Shown here: positions 26,564-36,059 of the stretch, piece by piece
How positions within the stretch are numbered: the first letter of the stretch is position 1
Layout of the letters: every line of letters starts with the position of its first letter
Source: Dokdonella sp041395345
GTDB lineage: Bacteria > Pseudomonadota > Gammaproteobacteria > Xanthomonadales > Rhodanobacteraceae
NCBI RefSeq assembly: GCF_041395345.1
Contig: NZ_JAWLAR010000004.1
Span: forward strand, 62,001 to 126,000
Length of the DNA stretch: 64,000 bases
Direction: 5' to 3'
The notes under the pieces: generated by a model
What the model was told of the DNA's origin: nothing
Seen by the model: the letters and a program-made list of their open reading frames with translations, nothing else
Database searches by the model: none
Made by a program: the position numbers and the translations under genes

Positions 26564-29500
26564 ATGAAGTACTTGCTGCTTGCGGTGATGGCGCTGCTCC
26601 TGGCCTTCGGCATTTCAACGCTCAGCGCGGAGAAGTCGAAGAGCACGATGAACGCCGATACGTTTGCCGGCCTGAAGCTGCGCGGCATCGGGCCGGCCTT
26701 CATGTCCGGGCGGATAGCCGACATCGCGATCGATCCGGTCGACCCCAGCACCTGGTACGTGGCGGTGGGCTCGGGTGGCGTCTGGAAAACCGAAAACGCG
26801 GGCACGACCTGGACGTCCGTCTTCGACGGCCAGGGCTCCTACTCCATCGGCAGCGTGACTCTGGACCCGAGCAATCGCCACACCGTCTGGGTTGGCACCG
26901 GCGAAAACGTTGGCGGCCGTCACGTGGGCTTTGGCGACGGCGTGTATCGCAGCCAGGATGGCGGGACTACCTGGAAGCACATGGGACTCAAAGCCAGCGA
27001 GCGCATCGCCAAGATTGTTGTTCATCCGGATGACAGCCAGATCGTCTGGGTCGCCGCGCAGGGTCCACTCTGGTCGAAGGGTGGCGAGCGCGGCCTGTAC
27101 AAGACGGTCGACGGTGGCGAAACCTGGAAGCGGGTACTTGATGCGGGAGAATGGGCCGGGGTCACCGACCTCGTGATCGACCCGCGCGACCCGGATCTTC
27201 TCTACGCCGCAACCTGGCAACGCCAGCGATCGGTCGCCGCCTTTGTGGGGGGCGGACCGGAATCGGGATTGCACCGCTCCACCGACGGCGGCACCACCTG
27301 GGAGCGCCTGAAGACCGGCCTGCCGGAAGGCCCGATGGGCAAGATCGGACTGGCCATCTCGCCGCAGAAGCCGGATGTGCTGTATGCGGCAATCGAACTT
27401 GAACGGCGCAAGGGTGCGGTCTATCGCTCGAGCAATCGTGGCAGCAGTTGGGAGAAGCGCTCGGATACGGTATCGGGCGGCACCGGCCCGCATTACTACC
27501 AGGAGTTGTACGCGAGCCCGCACGCCTTCGACCGCATCTATCTCGCCGATGTGCGCATCCAGATCAGCGACGATGGCGGCAAGACGTTCCGACCCATGGA
27601 AGAAACGCACAAGCATTCGGACAATCATGCGCTGGCCTTCCGTGCCGACGATCCGGACTACCTGCTGGTCGGCAGCGACGGCGGTCTCTATGAGAGCCAG
27701 GATCTGGCCAGGACCTGGCGCTACATCGACAATCTTCCCGTCACCCAGTTCTACAAGGTCGCCGTCGACGACGATGCCCCGTTCTACAACATCTACGGCG
27801 GCACCCAGGACAACTCCTCGCAAGGCGGACCCTCGCGGACCGACAACCGCAACGGGATTCGCAATTCCGACTGGTTTGTCACGCTATTTGCCGACGGTCA
27901 TCAATCGGCCACGGAACCCGGCAATCCGGACATCGTCTACGCCGAATTCCAGCAGGGCAATCTGGTTCGCTACGATCGCGCTACCGGCGAAATCGTCTAT
28001 ATCCAGCCGCAGCCGGAGCCGGGCGAGGGATCGGAACGATTCAACTGGGATGCGCCGATCCTGGTCAGCCCGCACGACCCGAAGCGACTCTATTTCGCAT
28101 CACAACGCGTCTGGCGTTCCGACAACCGCGGCGACACCTGGCGCCCGATTTCCACCGACCTCAGCCAGGGTCGCGATCGCATGCAGATGCCGCTGATGGG
28201 TCGCCAGCAAAGCTGGGATTCCGCATGGGACATGTTCGCCATGTCGAACTTCGGCAGCATCACCTCACTGGCCGAATCACCGAAGGCAGAAGGCTTGCTC
28301 TATGCCGGTACCGATGACGGCCTCATCCAGATCAGCGAGAACGGCGGCGAAAGCTGGCGCGCCGTGTCGGTCGGAAGCTTGTCCGGTGTACCCAGGGAGG
28401 CATTCGTCAATGACATTCGCGCCGATCTGTTCGACGCAGACACGGTCTATGTCGCGCTCGACAATCACAAGAACGGCGACTTCCGCCCCTACCTCTATCG
28501 CTCGACCGATCGTGGCCGCAGCTGGAGTTCGATGGTCGGCGATCTGCCCGAGCGTCATCTGGTCTGGCGCCTGGTCCAGGACCACGTCAAGCCCGAGCTC
28601 TTCTTCGCCGCAACGGAGTTCGGCCTGTTCTTCACACCCGATGCCGGACGCCATTGGGTGCAGCTGAAAGGCGACGTACCCACGATCTCGTTTCGTGATG
28701 TGACCATCCAGCGCCGCGAGAACGATCTGGTCGGCGCATCCTTTGGCCGCGGCTTCTTCGTTCTCGACGACTATTCGGCCTTGCGCCAGATCGATGCCAC
28801 GGCGCTGGAGAGCGAAGCGACGCTGTTCACGCCGCGACGTGCCTGGTGGTACATCGAGAAACGCCCGATGGCAGGAGACGGCAAGGCCTATCAGGGCGAC
28901 GGCTATTACGTTGCGCCGAACCCCGATTTCGGCGCGATATTCACCTACTACCTGAAAGATGACGTGCAGAGTCGCGCCGACAAGCGCAAGGCCGATGAGA
29001 AACCGCTGATCGAAGCCGGCAAGGACACCCCGGTGCCCAGTTGGGCCGCACTGGAAGCCGAGCGCCGCGAACAGGAGCCCGCATTGATGCTGGTGATTCG
29101 CGATACCGATGGCGACATCGTGCGTCGCGTTCCCGCTCCGACCCACAAGGGCGTCCAGCGAGTGAGCTGGGATCTGCGCTATCCGTCCATGGACGCCATA
29201 GGTACGCCACCCGACTATTTCAGCCCCGAACCGGTGGGCTTCCTTGCCATGCCCGGCCAATACAGCGCAACGCTGGAACAGCGTATCGACGGCGTGGTCA
29301 CTCCGATAGCCGGGCCCGTCGAGGTCAAGGTGGAACAGATGCGCACCGGTTCACTGCCGGCCAGGTCGCTGGCCGAAACCGGCGCATTCCTGAAGCGGCT
29401 GGCGAGGGTCAACGCGGGTGTGTCAGCAGCCAATCTGCAGTTGCCGGCACTGGCAGCCCGGGTCGACCAGCTCGGCCAGGCGCTGGCCCGTTCGCAGGCA

Positions 29501-29833
29501 GGCCCGTCGGTGGACAAGCAGTTCGACGCTGCCAGGCAAACCCTGTTCCAGATCGAGGAGGCCTTTTCCAACAATGTATCGAAGGCTGAAGTCGGCGAAC
29601 CCGAGGCTCCCTTGCTGGCGCAACGCTACTGGCATGCCATGCTCGGCGTCACGTTCTCCAGCTACGGCCCGACGCCCAGTCACGAACGCAGCCTGGAGCT
29701 CGCCGAAGCGGAACTGGCCTCGCTGAGTGCCCAGGTCAAGCAACTGGAGGAACAGACCCTGCCGGCAATCGAGCAGGCGCTGCAGGCGGCAGGCGCACCC
29801 TGGTCGCCAGGGCAACCCTTGCCGGGAGGCTGA
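26564..29833 (+). CDS. Secreted VPS10/sortilin-type BNR beta-propeller protein
   Basis: A 1089-residue exported protein of the group often labelled glycosyl hydrolase or sortilin-like. The signal peptide ends at about residue 22 (ISTLSA). Many Asp-box/BNR motifs form one or two beta-propellers, for example AGTTWTSVFDG, GGTTWKHMG, GGETWKRVL, GGTTWERLK, RGDTWRPIS and GGESWRAVS. The propeller part ends near residue 740. A beta-rich domain (RVPAPTHKGVQRVSWDLRYP) and a helical C-terminal region follow. The molecular role of this bacterial family is not established; peptide or glycan binding at the cell surface is plausible. The start at 26564 immediately precedes the signal peptide. Confidence 0.88.
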   Translation: MKYLLLAVMALLLAFGISTLSAEKSKSTMNADTFAGLKLRGIGPAFMSGRIADIAIDPVDPSTWYVAVGSGGVWKTENAGTTWTSVFDGQGSYSIGSVTLDPSNRHTVWVGTGENVGGRHVGFGDGVYRSQDGGTTWKHMGLKASERIAKIVVHPDDSQIVWVAAQGPLWSKGGERGLYKTVDGGETWKRVLDAGEWAGVTDLVIDPRDPDLLYAATWQRQRSVAAFVGGGPESGLHRSTDGGTTWERLKTGLPEGPMGKIGLAISPQKPDVLYAAIELERRKGAVYRSSNRGSSWEKRSDTVSGGTGPHYYQELYASPHAFDRIYLADVRIQISDDGGKTFRPMEETHKHSDNHALAFRADDPDYLLVGSDGGLYESQDLARTWRYIDNLPVTQFYKVAVDDDAPFYNIYGGTQDNSSQGGPSRTDNRNGIRNSDWFVTLFADGHQSATEPGNPDIVYAEFQQGNLVRYDRATGEIVYIQPQPEPGEGSERFNWDAPILVSPHDPKRLYFASQRVWRSDNRGDTWRPISTDLSQGRDRMQMPLMGRQQSWDSAWDMFAMSNFGSITSLAESPKAEGLLYAGTDDGLIQISENGGESWRAVSVGSLSGVPREAFVNDIRADLFDADTVYVALDNHKNGDFRPYLYRSTDRGRSWSSMVGDLPERHLVWRLVQDHVKPELFFAATEFGLFFTPDAGRHWVQLKGDVPTISFRDVTIQRRENDLVGASFGRGFFVLDDYSALRQIDATALESEATLFTPRRAWWYIEKRPMAGDGKAYQGDGYYVAPNPDFGAIFTYYLKDDVQSRADKRKADEKPLIEAGKDTPVPSWAALEAERREQEPALMLVIRDTDGDIVRRVPAPTHKGVQRVSWDLRYPSMDAIGTPPDYFSPEPVGFLAMPGQYSATLEQRIDGVVTPIAGPVEVKVEQMRTGSLPARSLAETGAFLKRLARVNAGVSAANLQLPALAARVDQLGQALARSQAGPSVDKQFDAARQTLFQIEEAFSNNVSKAEVGEPEAPLLAQRYWHAMLGVTFSSYGPTPSHERSLELAEAELASLSAQVKQLEEQTLPAIEQALQAAGAPWSPGQPLPGG

Positions 29834-29890
29834 GCCTACGCGCTTCGTTCAGATGACAACCCGGAGGCAAGCTGGCCAAGAGCACAGCAG

Positions 29891-29919
29891 TTGACATACG
29901 AAACTGATCGTATGATGCT
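29891..29919 (+). promoter_or_regulatory. Promoter with perfect palindrome between -35 and -10
   Basis: A consensus TTGACA (29891-29896) precedes an exact inverted repeat, CATACGA (29895-29901) and TCGTATG (29908-29914), with a 6-bp centre. The -10 is probably GATGCT (29914-29919, 17-bp spacer). The palindrome fills the promoter spacer, the classical position for a repressor of the TetR type. No regulator is encoded nearby. Confidence 0.6.
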
Positions 29920-29946
29920 CTTGGCACGCTTCCCCGGGGAGTCCTC

Positions 29947-31743
29947 ATGCGCTCATCCATCCTGCTCTGCATCGTTTTTCTGGCAACGACTTTCGGCACC
30001 GCAGGAGCCCATGATCCAGAGCCGCCCCCGCCAGGATCCGACGGCGAAGTCGGCTATTGGCCCGGGCCAGGCATCAGTGGGCCGTGGTACAACCCGCAGC
30101 GCAGCGGCGAGGGTTTTGTGCTTGGCTACATGCCGAACGGCAGTTTGCTGGTCAACTGGTTCACTTTTCCGGCGCCCGGCGAATCGGGCACCCAGGACTG
30201 GATCGTCGGCGAAGGCGGATACGTAGTCGGCAACCGGGTCCGCTTCGATCACATGTACCGCGCGTTCGGAGGTGTCTGGGGCGAAGCATTCGACCCCACA
30301 GCGATCGATCGCGTGGAATGGGGAACCCTGGAGTTCGAATTCCACGACTGCAATACCGCCACATTCCGCTATGACGGTCCGGCAACCCACGGCAGCGGCG
30401 AGTATTCCATGATCAAGCTGGCAGCCATTGACCAGATAGATTGTGCGGGCGGGCGGGAACTTGCTCCCTCCGGCGGACGGGCGCTCGAAGGTCTGCGAAG
30501 TCTGAGCGGCGCATGGTACCTGCCATCACGCTCCGGTGAGGGCTGGTATCTGCAACAACTCTCGGATGATCGTCTCCTGGTCAACTGGTTTACCTACGAT
30601 CCCGCGGGCAACCGGGCCTACGTACTTGGCCTCGGCTATCGCAACGGAAGCAGCTACGAATTTCCCGACATGTACCTGGCGCAAGGCGCCCGATTTGGCG
30701 AGGCTTTCGATCCTGCCGATGTCCTGCGATCGGCGTGGGGGGAGATGACCATCACTTTCACCGACTGCCGGAATGCAACCTTCGAGTACCAATCCAGCGT
30801 GCCCGGCTATGGCAGTGGCAGCTATCAGCCGGTGCGGCTGACCGGACTCGCCAGCTCCGTCTGCATCGACGGCACGCCGCAAGCGATGACCGGTGGAAGC
30901 TGGACGCAACACGCCAGCATGCCTGCGCCTGCCCAGTCGGAACTCGATGTCGCGACTGCCAACGGACATATCTACGCATTGGGGGGCTTTGGCGATCCGA
31001 GAGGCTTCAAGCGCTACGATGCAGCGACCGATCAGTGGACTTCGCTGGGCCAATTGCCAGCGGGACGTGACCACCTTTCCGCGTTCGCGATCGATGGCGG
31101 TGTTTTCTATACCGGCGGGGCATTCAATGGCGGCGGAGAAACCGGCGTCAGCGGCTACCGGTACGACATCCAGAGCGGCCTCTGGGAGGCACGTCCGGAC
31201 CTGCCCTTCAACTATGGCAGCCGGGCCGCCGTGCTGAATGGACGCGTTTTCATCGGTAGCGAGGATGGCGGGCTCTGGGAATACGATCCACGCCAACGGA
31301 CAAGCCGGTTCATTCCGCCACCGCCCAACTCGGCCCAACGCGATCATGCCCAGGTCCAGGCGTTCCTCGGCGAAATCTGGGTGATTGGCGGGCGCTTTCC
31401 GGAAACCAATCGGGTCGCCATCTATGATCCCGTCGCCGAAAGTTGGCGAGCCGGTCCGCTGACCAACCGTTTTCGAGGCGGTTTCGGCGCAACCGTCGTT
31501 GGAAACCAGCTTGTGATCGGCGGTGGTGAAGTGGTCACCGGCACGCGTCGACTCGAGCCCAGCGTCGAGATCTATGCGGCGGGCTCCACGAGCTGGACCC
31601 TTGCCTCGAATTTGCCCGTGCCGGTTCATGGCACTGCGGCAGCGACAGTGGGCAATCGCGTCTACTTTGTCAGTGGTTCGACGGCTGCTGGCTCGGCCTG
31701 CTGCGCGACGGGACAACTGTTCTCGATCGAATTCACGCCCTGA
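29947..31743 (+). CDS. Secreted Kelch-propeller protein with two N-terminal WYxPxRSGEG repeats
   Basis: A 598-residue exported protein. After the signal peptide (to about residue 21, GTAGA) come two copies of a 120-residue beta-rich repeat (about 42-160 and 180-298). Both share WYxPxRSGEG, LLVNWFT, a MY...GEAFDP segment and DC.NATF. The rest (about 310-598) is a Kelch beta-propeller with blades such as IYALGGFGDPRGFKRYD, EIWVIGGRFPETNRVAIYD and VYFVSGSTA. Kelch propellers bind proteins or sugars; here the protein is extracellular or periplasmic. GGGGAG precedes the ATG. The repeat does not match a domain name known to me. Confidence 0.82.
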   Translation: MRSSILLCIVFLATTFGTAGAHDPEPPPPGSDGEVGYWPGPGISGPWYNPQRSGEGFVLGYMPNGSLLVNWFTFPAPGESGTQDWIVGEGGYVVGNRVRFDHMYRAFGGVWGEAFDPTAIDRVEWGTLEFEFHDCNTATFRYDGPATHGSGEYSMIKLAAIDQIDCAGGRELAPSGGRALEGLRSLSGAWYLPSRSGEGWYLQQLSDDRLLVNWFTYDPAGNRAYVLGLGYRNGSSYEFPDMYLAQGARFGEAFDPADVLRSAWGEMTITFTDCRNATFEYQSSVPGYGSGSYQPVRLTGLASSVCIDGTPQAMTGGSWTQHASMPAPAQSELDVATANGHIYALGGFGDPRGFKRYDAATDQWTSLGQLPAGRDHLSAFAIDGGVFYTGGAFNGGGETGVSGYRYDIQSGLWEARPDLPFNYGSRAAVLNGRVFIGSEDGGLWEYDPRQRTSRFIPPPPNSAQRDHAQVQAFLGEIWVIGGRFPETNRVAIYDPVAESWRAGPLTNRFRGGFGATVVGNQLVIGGGEVVTGTRRLEPSVEIYAAGSTSWTLASNLPVPVHGTAAATVGNRVYFVSGSTAAGSACCATGQLFSIEFTP

Positions 31744-32134
31744 GAGGATTCTTGCCGAAAACCTCGCGCACTGAACCGTGTGGTTGACCCTCCGCAAGCA
31801 GCTGAACTTCTACATGGCGATCGGGGACAACGGTCATTGGAGGACGCCGCCGGGCGCGGCAGGATGACACGACGCTTCACTGCGCCCGCGAAATCACGGA
31901 CCGTGCAGGAGACTGGCACGCCATTGAGCGCTATCCTCGCTCAGGCTTTCTGCGTGCGTGCGTGAGCCGAGCCTGGCCACAAGATCGGCCAGCCCTGCTG
32001 GCCGGACAATCCAGTCGCCAGCGACCCGTCAACATGCACGAAACCCGCTGCCCGGCTAAACTCCGGGGTCTGGTGGCCACCTTCCGGCGGTTGGCTGCCA
32101 TCCCATCCAAACCGCTCGCCCGCGAGGAACCCGC
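31744..32134. other. 391-bp gap upstream of aceE
   Basis: No gene is supported. A strong hairpin, CGGCCAGC-CCT-GCTGGCCG, lies at 31986-32004. A -10-like TAAACT in the GGCTAAACT context lies at 32057-32062, giving an aceE leader of about 65 nt. A weaker inverted repeat (TGAGCG/CGCTCA) is near 31925. No PdhR-type palindrome is visible. Confidence 0.5.
32057..32062 (+). promoter_or_regulatory. Candidate -10 (TAAACT) for aceE
   Basis: TAAACT preceded by CCGGC matches the window's recurring nGCTAnAnT signature. It lies 72 bp before the start codon. There is no clear -35. Confidence 0.4.
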
Positions 32135-34858
32135 ATGAATCAGCTTCAGGACATTCTCGACCAGGACCTCGATCCGGTTGAAACGCGCGAGTGGACCGAA
32201 TCGCTGCAGTCGATCATCCAGACCGACGGTCCGGAGCGGGCGCACTACCTGCTCGAGCGCATGGTCGAGGAAACCCGACGCGCCGGCGGGCACCTGCCGT
32301 TCCAGCCGACCACGGAATACATCAACACCATTCCTCCGCACATGGAAGCCAAGTGCCCCGGTGACGCGGCCATGGAATGGCGGATCCGCTCGCTGGTGCG
32401 CTGGAATGCAATGGCCATGGTCATCCGCGCCAACCGCAAGCCCGGCGACCTCGGCGGACACATCGCGAGTTTCGCTTCCAGCGCGACCCTGTACGACGTC
32501 GGCTTCAATCATTTCTGGCGGGCGCCGAGTGACGAGCACCCGGGCGACCTGATCTTTCATCAGGGTCATTCGAGTCCCGGCGTCTATGCGCGCTCGTTCC
32601 TCGAAGGCCGCATCACGACCGAGCAACTCGACCACTTCCGCATGGAAGTCCAGGGCAAGGGCAACGGGCTCTCCTCGTACCCGCATCCGTGGCTGATGCC
32701 GGACTACTGGCAGGTTCCCACCGTTTCCATGGGCCTGGGGCCGCTGCAGGCGATCTACCAGGCGCAGTTCATGAAATACCTCGAGCATCGCGGCCTGATC
32801 GAACCCAGCGACCGCAAGATCTGGTGCTTCATCGGTGACGGCGAATCCGACGAGCCGGAATCACTCGGTGCGATTTCGCTGGCCGGACGCGAGGGTCTCG
32901 ACAATCTGATTTTCGTGGTCAATTGCAACCTGCAGCGCCTGGATGGCCCGGTGCGTGGCAACGGCAAGATCATCCAGGAACTCGAAGGCGTGTTCCGGGG
33001 CGCCGGCTGGAATGCGATCAAGCTCTGCTGGGGCAGCTACTGGGATCCGCTACTCGCGCGCGACACCAAGGGCATGCTGCGCAAGCTGATGATGGAAACC
33101 GTCGATGGCGAGTACCAGAACTGCAAGGCCTTCGGTGGCGCCTACACGCGCGAACATTTCTTCGGCAAGTATCCGGAAACCGCCCAGCTCGTCGCCAATC
33201 TTTCCGACGACGACATCTGGCGCCTGAATCGTGGCGGCCACGATCCGCACAAGGTCTATGCCGCCTATCACGAGGCCGTCAACACCAAGGGCATGCCGAC
33301 CGTCATCCTGGCCAAGACGGTCAAGGGCTACGGCATGGGCAGTGCCGGCGAATCGCAGAACATTACCCATCAGCAGAAGAAGATGGACGACGCGGCCGTG
33401 CGGGCGTTCCGCGACCGTTTCAATATTCCGATTTCCGACGAAGATCTGCCCTCGGTGCCCTACTACCACCCGGGCAAGGATTCGCCCGAAGTGCAATACA
33501 TGCTCGAACGGCGCAAGGCACTCGGCGGCTTCCTGCCGCAGCGGCGCATGAAATCCGAGTCGCTGGCGACTCCGGAGCTCGGCGCGCTGGAAGCGCTGAC
33601 CAAGGGTTCCGGCGAGCGCGAGATCTCGACCACCATGGCTTTCGTGCGCGGCATGAACCTGCTACTGCGCGACAAGACCATCGGTCCGCGCATCGTGCCG
33701 ATCGTCGCCGACGAGGCGCGCACCTTCGGCATGGAAGGCATGTTCCGCCAGATCGGCATCTATGCGCCGTTCGGGCAGAAGTACAAGCCGATGGATGCGG
33801 ACCAGCTCATGTTCTATCGCGAGGATCAATCGGGCCAGGTGCTGCAACAAGGCATCAGCGAGCCGGGCGCGTTCTCCTCGTGGATGGCCGCCGCGACCAG
33901 CTACTCGGTCAGCAACGTGCCGATGCTGCCGTTCTACATCTACTATTCGATGTTCGGCTTCCAGCGCATTGGCGACCTGGCCTGGGCCGCAGGCGACATG
34001 CGCGCACGCGGCTTCCTGCTCGGCGGAACGGCTGGCCGTACCACGCTCAACGGTGAAGGCCTGCAGCACGAAGACGGACATTCGCACCTTCTGGCCGGCG
34101 CGATTCCGAACTGCCGCAGCTACGATCCGACCTTCTCGTTCGAGGTGGCGGTGATCCTGCAGGACGGCGTACGCCGCATGCTGACCGAGCAGGAGGACAC
34201 CTACTACTACATCACCCTGATGAACGAAAACTACACGCATCCCGACATGCCCGAAGGTGCCGAAGCAGGCATCATCAAGGGCATGTATCTCCTCCGGGAA
34301 TCGGGAATGGGGAATGGGGAGAAGGGGAAAGCAAAGAGCAAGGCGAAGAACGTGCCGCAGGTGCAGTTGATGGGTAGTGGCACGATCCTGCGCGAAGTGA
34401 TGGCCGCTGCGGATCTGCTCGAGGAGGAATTTGGCGTGGCCAGTACGATCTGGTCGTGTCCGGGTTTCAACGAGCTGCGTCGAGACGGTTTCGATGTCGA
34501 GCGCTGGAACCGGTTGCATCCGATGAGCAAGAAGCCGCGCAAGAGCTGGGTGGCGGAGTGCCTGGAAGACCATCCCGGACCGGTCGTGGCTGCAACCGAC
34601 TACGTGCGCGCCTACTCGGATCAGATCCGCGCGTTCATCCCCAATGGTCGGCCGTTCATCTCACTCGGTACGGACGGCTACGGGCGCAGCGATTCCCGCG
34701 AAGCCCTGCGCGGGTTCTTCGAAGTCGACCGCTACTGGATCGCGCATGCGGCCATTTCCGCACTGGCCGCAGAAGGCAAGATGAATCCCGAGGACGTCGC
34801 GCGAGCGATCAAGCAGTGGAAACTCGATCCGGAGAAACCAAACCCCGAAACGGTCTGA
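32135..34858 (+). CDS. aceE: Pyruvate dehydrogenase E1 component (homodimeric)
   Basis: The thiamine-diphosphate-dependent decarboxylase of the pyruvate dehydrogenase complex, 907 residues (E. coli 887). The ThDP/Mg motif runs from IGDGESDEPESLG to VVNCNLQR. Family landmarks include HQGHSSPGVYARSFLEGR, NGEGLQHEDGHSHLL and LGTDGYGRSDSREALR. The domain order is complete. Between YLLR and the C-terminal domain (VQLMGSGTILRE) an unusual Gly/Lys-rich linker of about 20 residues is encoded by a G-rich direct repeat (34294-34350), longer than in E. coli. aceF and lpd do not follow; the next gene is a methyltransferase. Confidence 0.96.
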   Translation: MNQLQDILDQDLDPVETREWTESLQSIIQTDGPERAHYLLERMVEETRRAGGHLPFQPTTEYINTIPPHMEAKCPGDAAMEWRIRSLVRWNAMAMVIRANRKPGDLGGHIASFASSATLYDVGFNHFWRAPSDEHPGDLIFHQGHSSPGVYARSFLEGRITTEQLDHFRMEVQGKGNGLSSYPHPWLMPDYWQVPTVSMGLGPLQAIYQAQFMKYLEHRGLIEPSDRKIWCFIGDGESDEPESLGAISLAGREGLDNLIFVVNCNLQRLDGPVRGNGKIIQELEGVFRGAGWNAIKLCWGSYWDPLLARDTKGMLRKLMMETVDGEYQNCKAFGGAYTREHFFGKYPETAQLVANLSDDDIWRLNRGGHDPHKVYAAYHEAVNTKGMPTVILAKTVKGYGMGSAGESQNITHQQKKMDDAAVRAFRDRFNIPISDEDLPSVPYYHPGKDSPEVQYMLERRKALGGFLPQRRMKSESLATPELGALEALTKGSGEREISTTMAFVRGMNLLLRDKTIGPRIVPIVADEARTFGMEGMFRQIGIYAPFGQKYKPMDADQLMFYREDQSGQVLQQGISEPGAFSSWMAAATSYSVSNVPMLPFYIYYSMFGFQRIGDLAWAAGDMRARGFLLGGTAGRTTLNGEGLQHEDGHSHLLAGAIPNCRSYDPTFSFEVAVILQDGVRRMLTEQEDTYYYITLMNENYTHPDMPEGAEAGIIKGMYLLRESGMGNGEKGKAKSKAKNVPQVQLMGSGTILREVMAAADLLEEEFGVASTIWSCPGFNELRRDGFDVERWNRLHPMSKKPRKSWVAECLEDHPGPVVAATDYVRAYSDQIRAFIPNGRPFISLGTDGYGRSDSREALRGFFEVDRYWIAHAAISALAAEGKMNPEDVARAIKQWKLDPEKPNPETV
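34294..34350 (+). repeat. In-frame G-rich GGGAATC-type repeat inside aceE
   Basis: Five tandem-like units beginning GGGAAT or GGGGA lie at 34296-34327 and are followed by an A/G-only tract. They encode ESGMGNGEKGKAKSKAK. Related G-rich units are seen between the M12 protease and the GGDEF gene (52305-52323 and 52466-52490). The five G-runs (34296-98, 34303-05, 34309-12, 34316-19, 34324-27) fit the G-quadruplex pattern on the coding strand. Confidence 0.65.
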
Positions 34859-34928
34859 CCGCCGGTCAACCGGAATGGTCGGGGCAAGCCCCGCCTCTCG
34901 CCCGTCGACCGCAGGTTTGCCGCCAATC

Positions 34929-35600
34929 ATGGATTCCGCATTTCGCGATATCCCGAGGCACTATCTGCCTCGGCATGTGCACTACTACTACGCTCGCATC
35001 AAGCTGGCGACGGACCCGCTGTACGTCGGGGTCGGCGAAGTTCTGGCGGGTCGCAACGAACCCCTGCTCGATGTGGGCTGCGGCATTGGCCTGCTCGCTC
35101 ACACGTTGCGTGCACAGGGCTACAAGGGCAGCTATGCGGGCGTCGACATCGACGCAGGCAAGATCGAATCCGCGCGGGCGGCGGGCGTACGCGCCGGGCT
35201 GACCGGCCTGGATTTCGATACGGTTGATCTGGCCCTCGATTTCCCCCGTCATCAGGGAAACGTGGCCTTGCTCGACATCATCCAGTTCCTGCCACCCCAG
35301 GCGCAGGATGTCCTGCTCGAGCGCGCCATTGCCAGCGTCAGCCCCGGAGGCATTCTGGTCATTCGCACCGGCCTGCAGCGCTCGGGCCCGCGACTGCGTT
35401 TCACGCGAGGCATCGATCGACTGGCACGTCTGACGCGCTGGATGAATGTCGGGCCGAACCGCTATCCGCGCAGGGATGACCTCGAGGCACGCTTCGCCAG
35501 ACACAACATGCAGCCCCGGTTCACCCCGTTGCGTGCGCGCCTGCCGTTCGAGAACTGGATGATCTGTGCGGAGCACCCGGTCGCCGGCCCGGCAACCTGA
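34929..35600 (+). CDS. Class I SAM-dependent methyltransferase
   Basis: A 223-residue Rossmann-fold methyltransferase. Motif I is LLDVGCGIGLLA (residues 47-58), the acidic end of strand 2 is GVDIDAGKIESAR, and the later motifs are VALLDIIQFLP and SVSPGGILVIRTG. The substrate cannot be told. The start MDSAFRDIP at 34929 is favoured over upstream codons, which are arginine-rich and run through the intergenic space. It follows aceE by 70 nt and converges with tspO. Confidence 0.82.
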   Translation: MDSAFRDIPRHYLPRHVHYYYARIKLATDPLYVGVGEVLAGRNEPLLDVGCGIGLLAHTLRAQGYKGSYAGVDIDAGKIESARAAGVRAGLTGLDFDTVDLALDFPRHQGNVALLDIIQFLPPQAQDVLLERAIASVSPGGILVIRTGLQRSGPRLRFTRGIDRLARLTRWMNVGPNRYPRRDDLEARFARHNMQPRFTPLRARLPFENWMICAEHPVAGPAT

Positions 35601-35606
35601 TCGAAA

Positions 35607-36059
35607 TCAGCTGTTGAGCTGCCAGATCGCTGCGTTGAGCAGCGTCGCGAACGCAATCCAGGCGAGATACGGCAGCATCAGCCAGCCGGCCAGACGATCG
35701 TGCCGAAAAAACCGCACGATGGTCACCAGCACCAGCAGATCAAGGACGACGATGTCGACCAGGGCAAGGTCGATGCGGTGCAGGCCAAAGAACAGCGGCG
35801 ACCAGATCGCATTGACGACCAGCTGGACCAGCCACAAGCCGATCGCCAGACCCGACCCGGCCACACGGTAGACCCGCCAGGCGGCAATGGCCATCAAGCC
35901 ATAGAGCAGGGTCCATGCAGGTCCGAATACCCAGTTCGGCGGGTTGAATGCAGGTTTTTGCAGCGCGGCGAACCAGGCATCCGGGGCAGCCGTTGCGCCG
36001 ACCAGCGCGGCGACCGTGACCAGCACCAGGAATACGATCAGGCTTTTCCATCCGCGCAT
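35607..36059 (-). CDS. tspO: TspO/MBR-family tryptophan-rich sensory protein
   Basis: A 150-residue membrane protein with five hydrophobic segments, related to the mitochondrial translocator protein and binding tetrapyrroles. Family motifs are all present: KPAFNPPNWVFGPAWTLLYG, NAIWSPLFFGLHR and LPYLAWIAFATLLNAAIWQLN (C-terminal). The start MRGWKSLIVF is chosen because the first membrane helix begins there. Its function in bacteria is thought to be porphyrin or stress sensing; nothing in the neighbourhood specifies it. Confidence 0.92.
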   Translation of the reverse strand: MRGWKSLIVFLVLVTVAALVGATAAPDAWFAALQKPAFNPPNWVFGPAWTLLYGLMAIAAWRVYRVAGSGLAIGLWLVQLVVNAIWSPLFFGLHRIDLALVDIVVLDLLVLVTIVRFFRHDRLAGWLMLPYLAWIAFATLLNAAIWQLNS

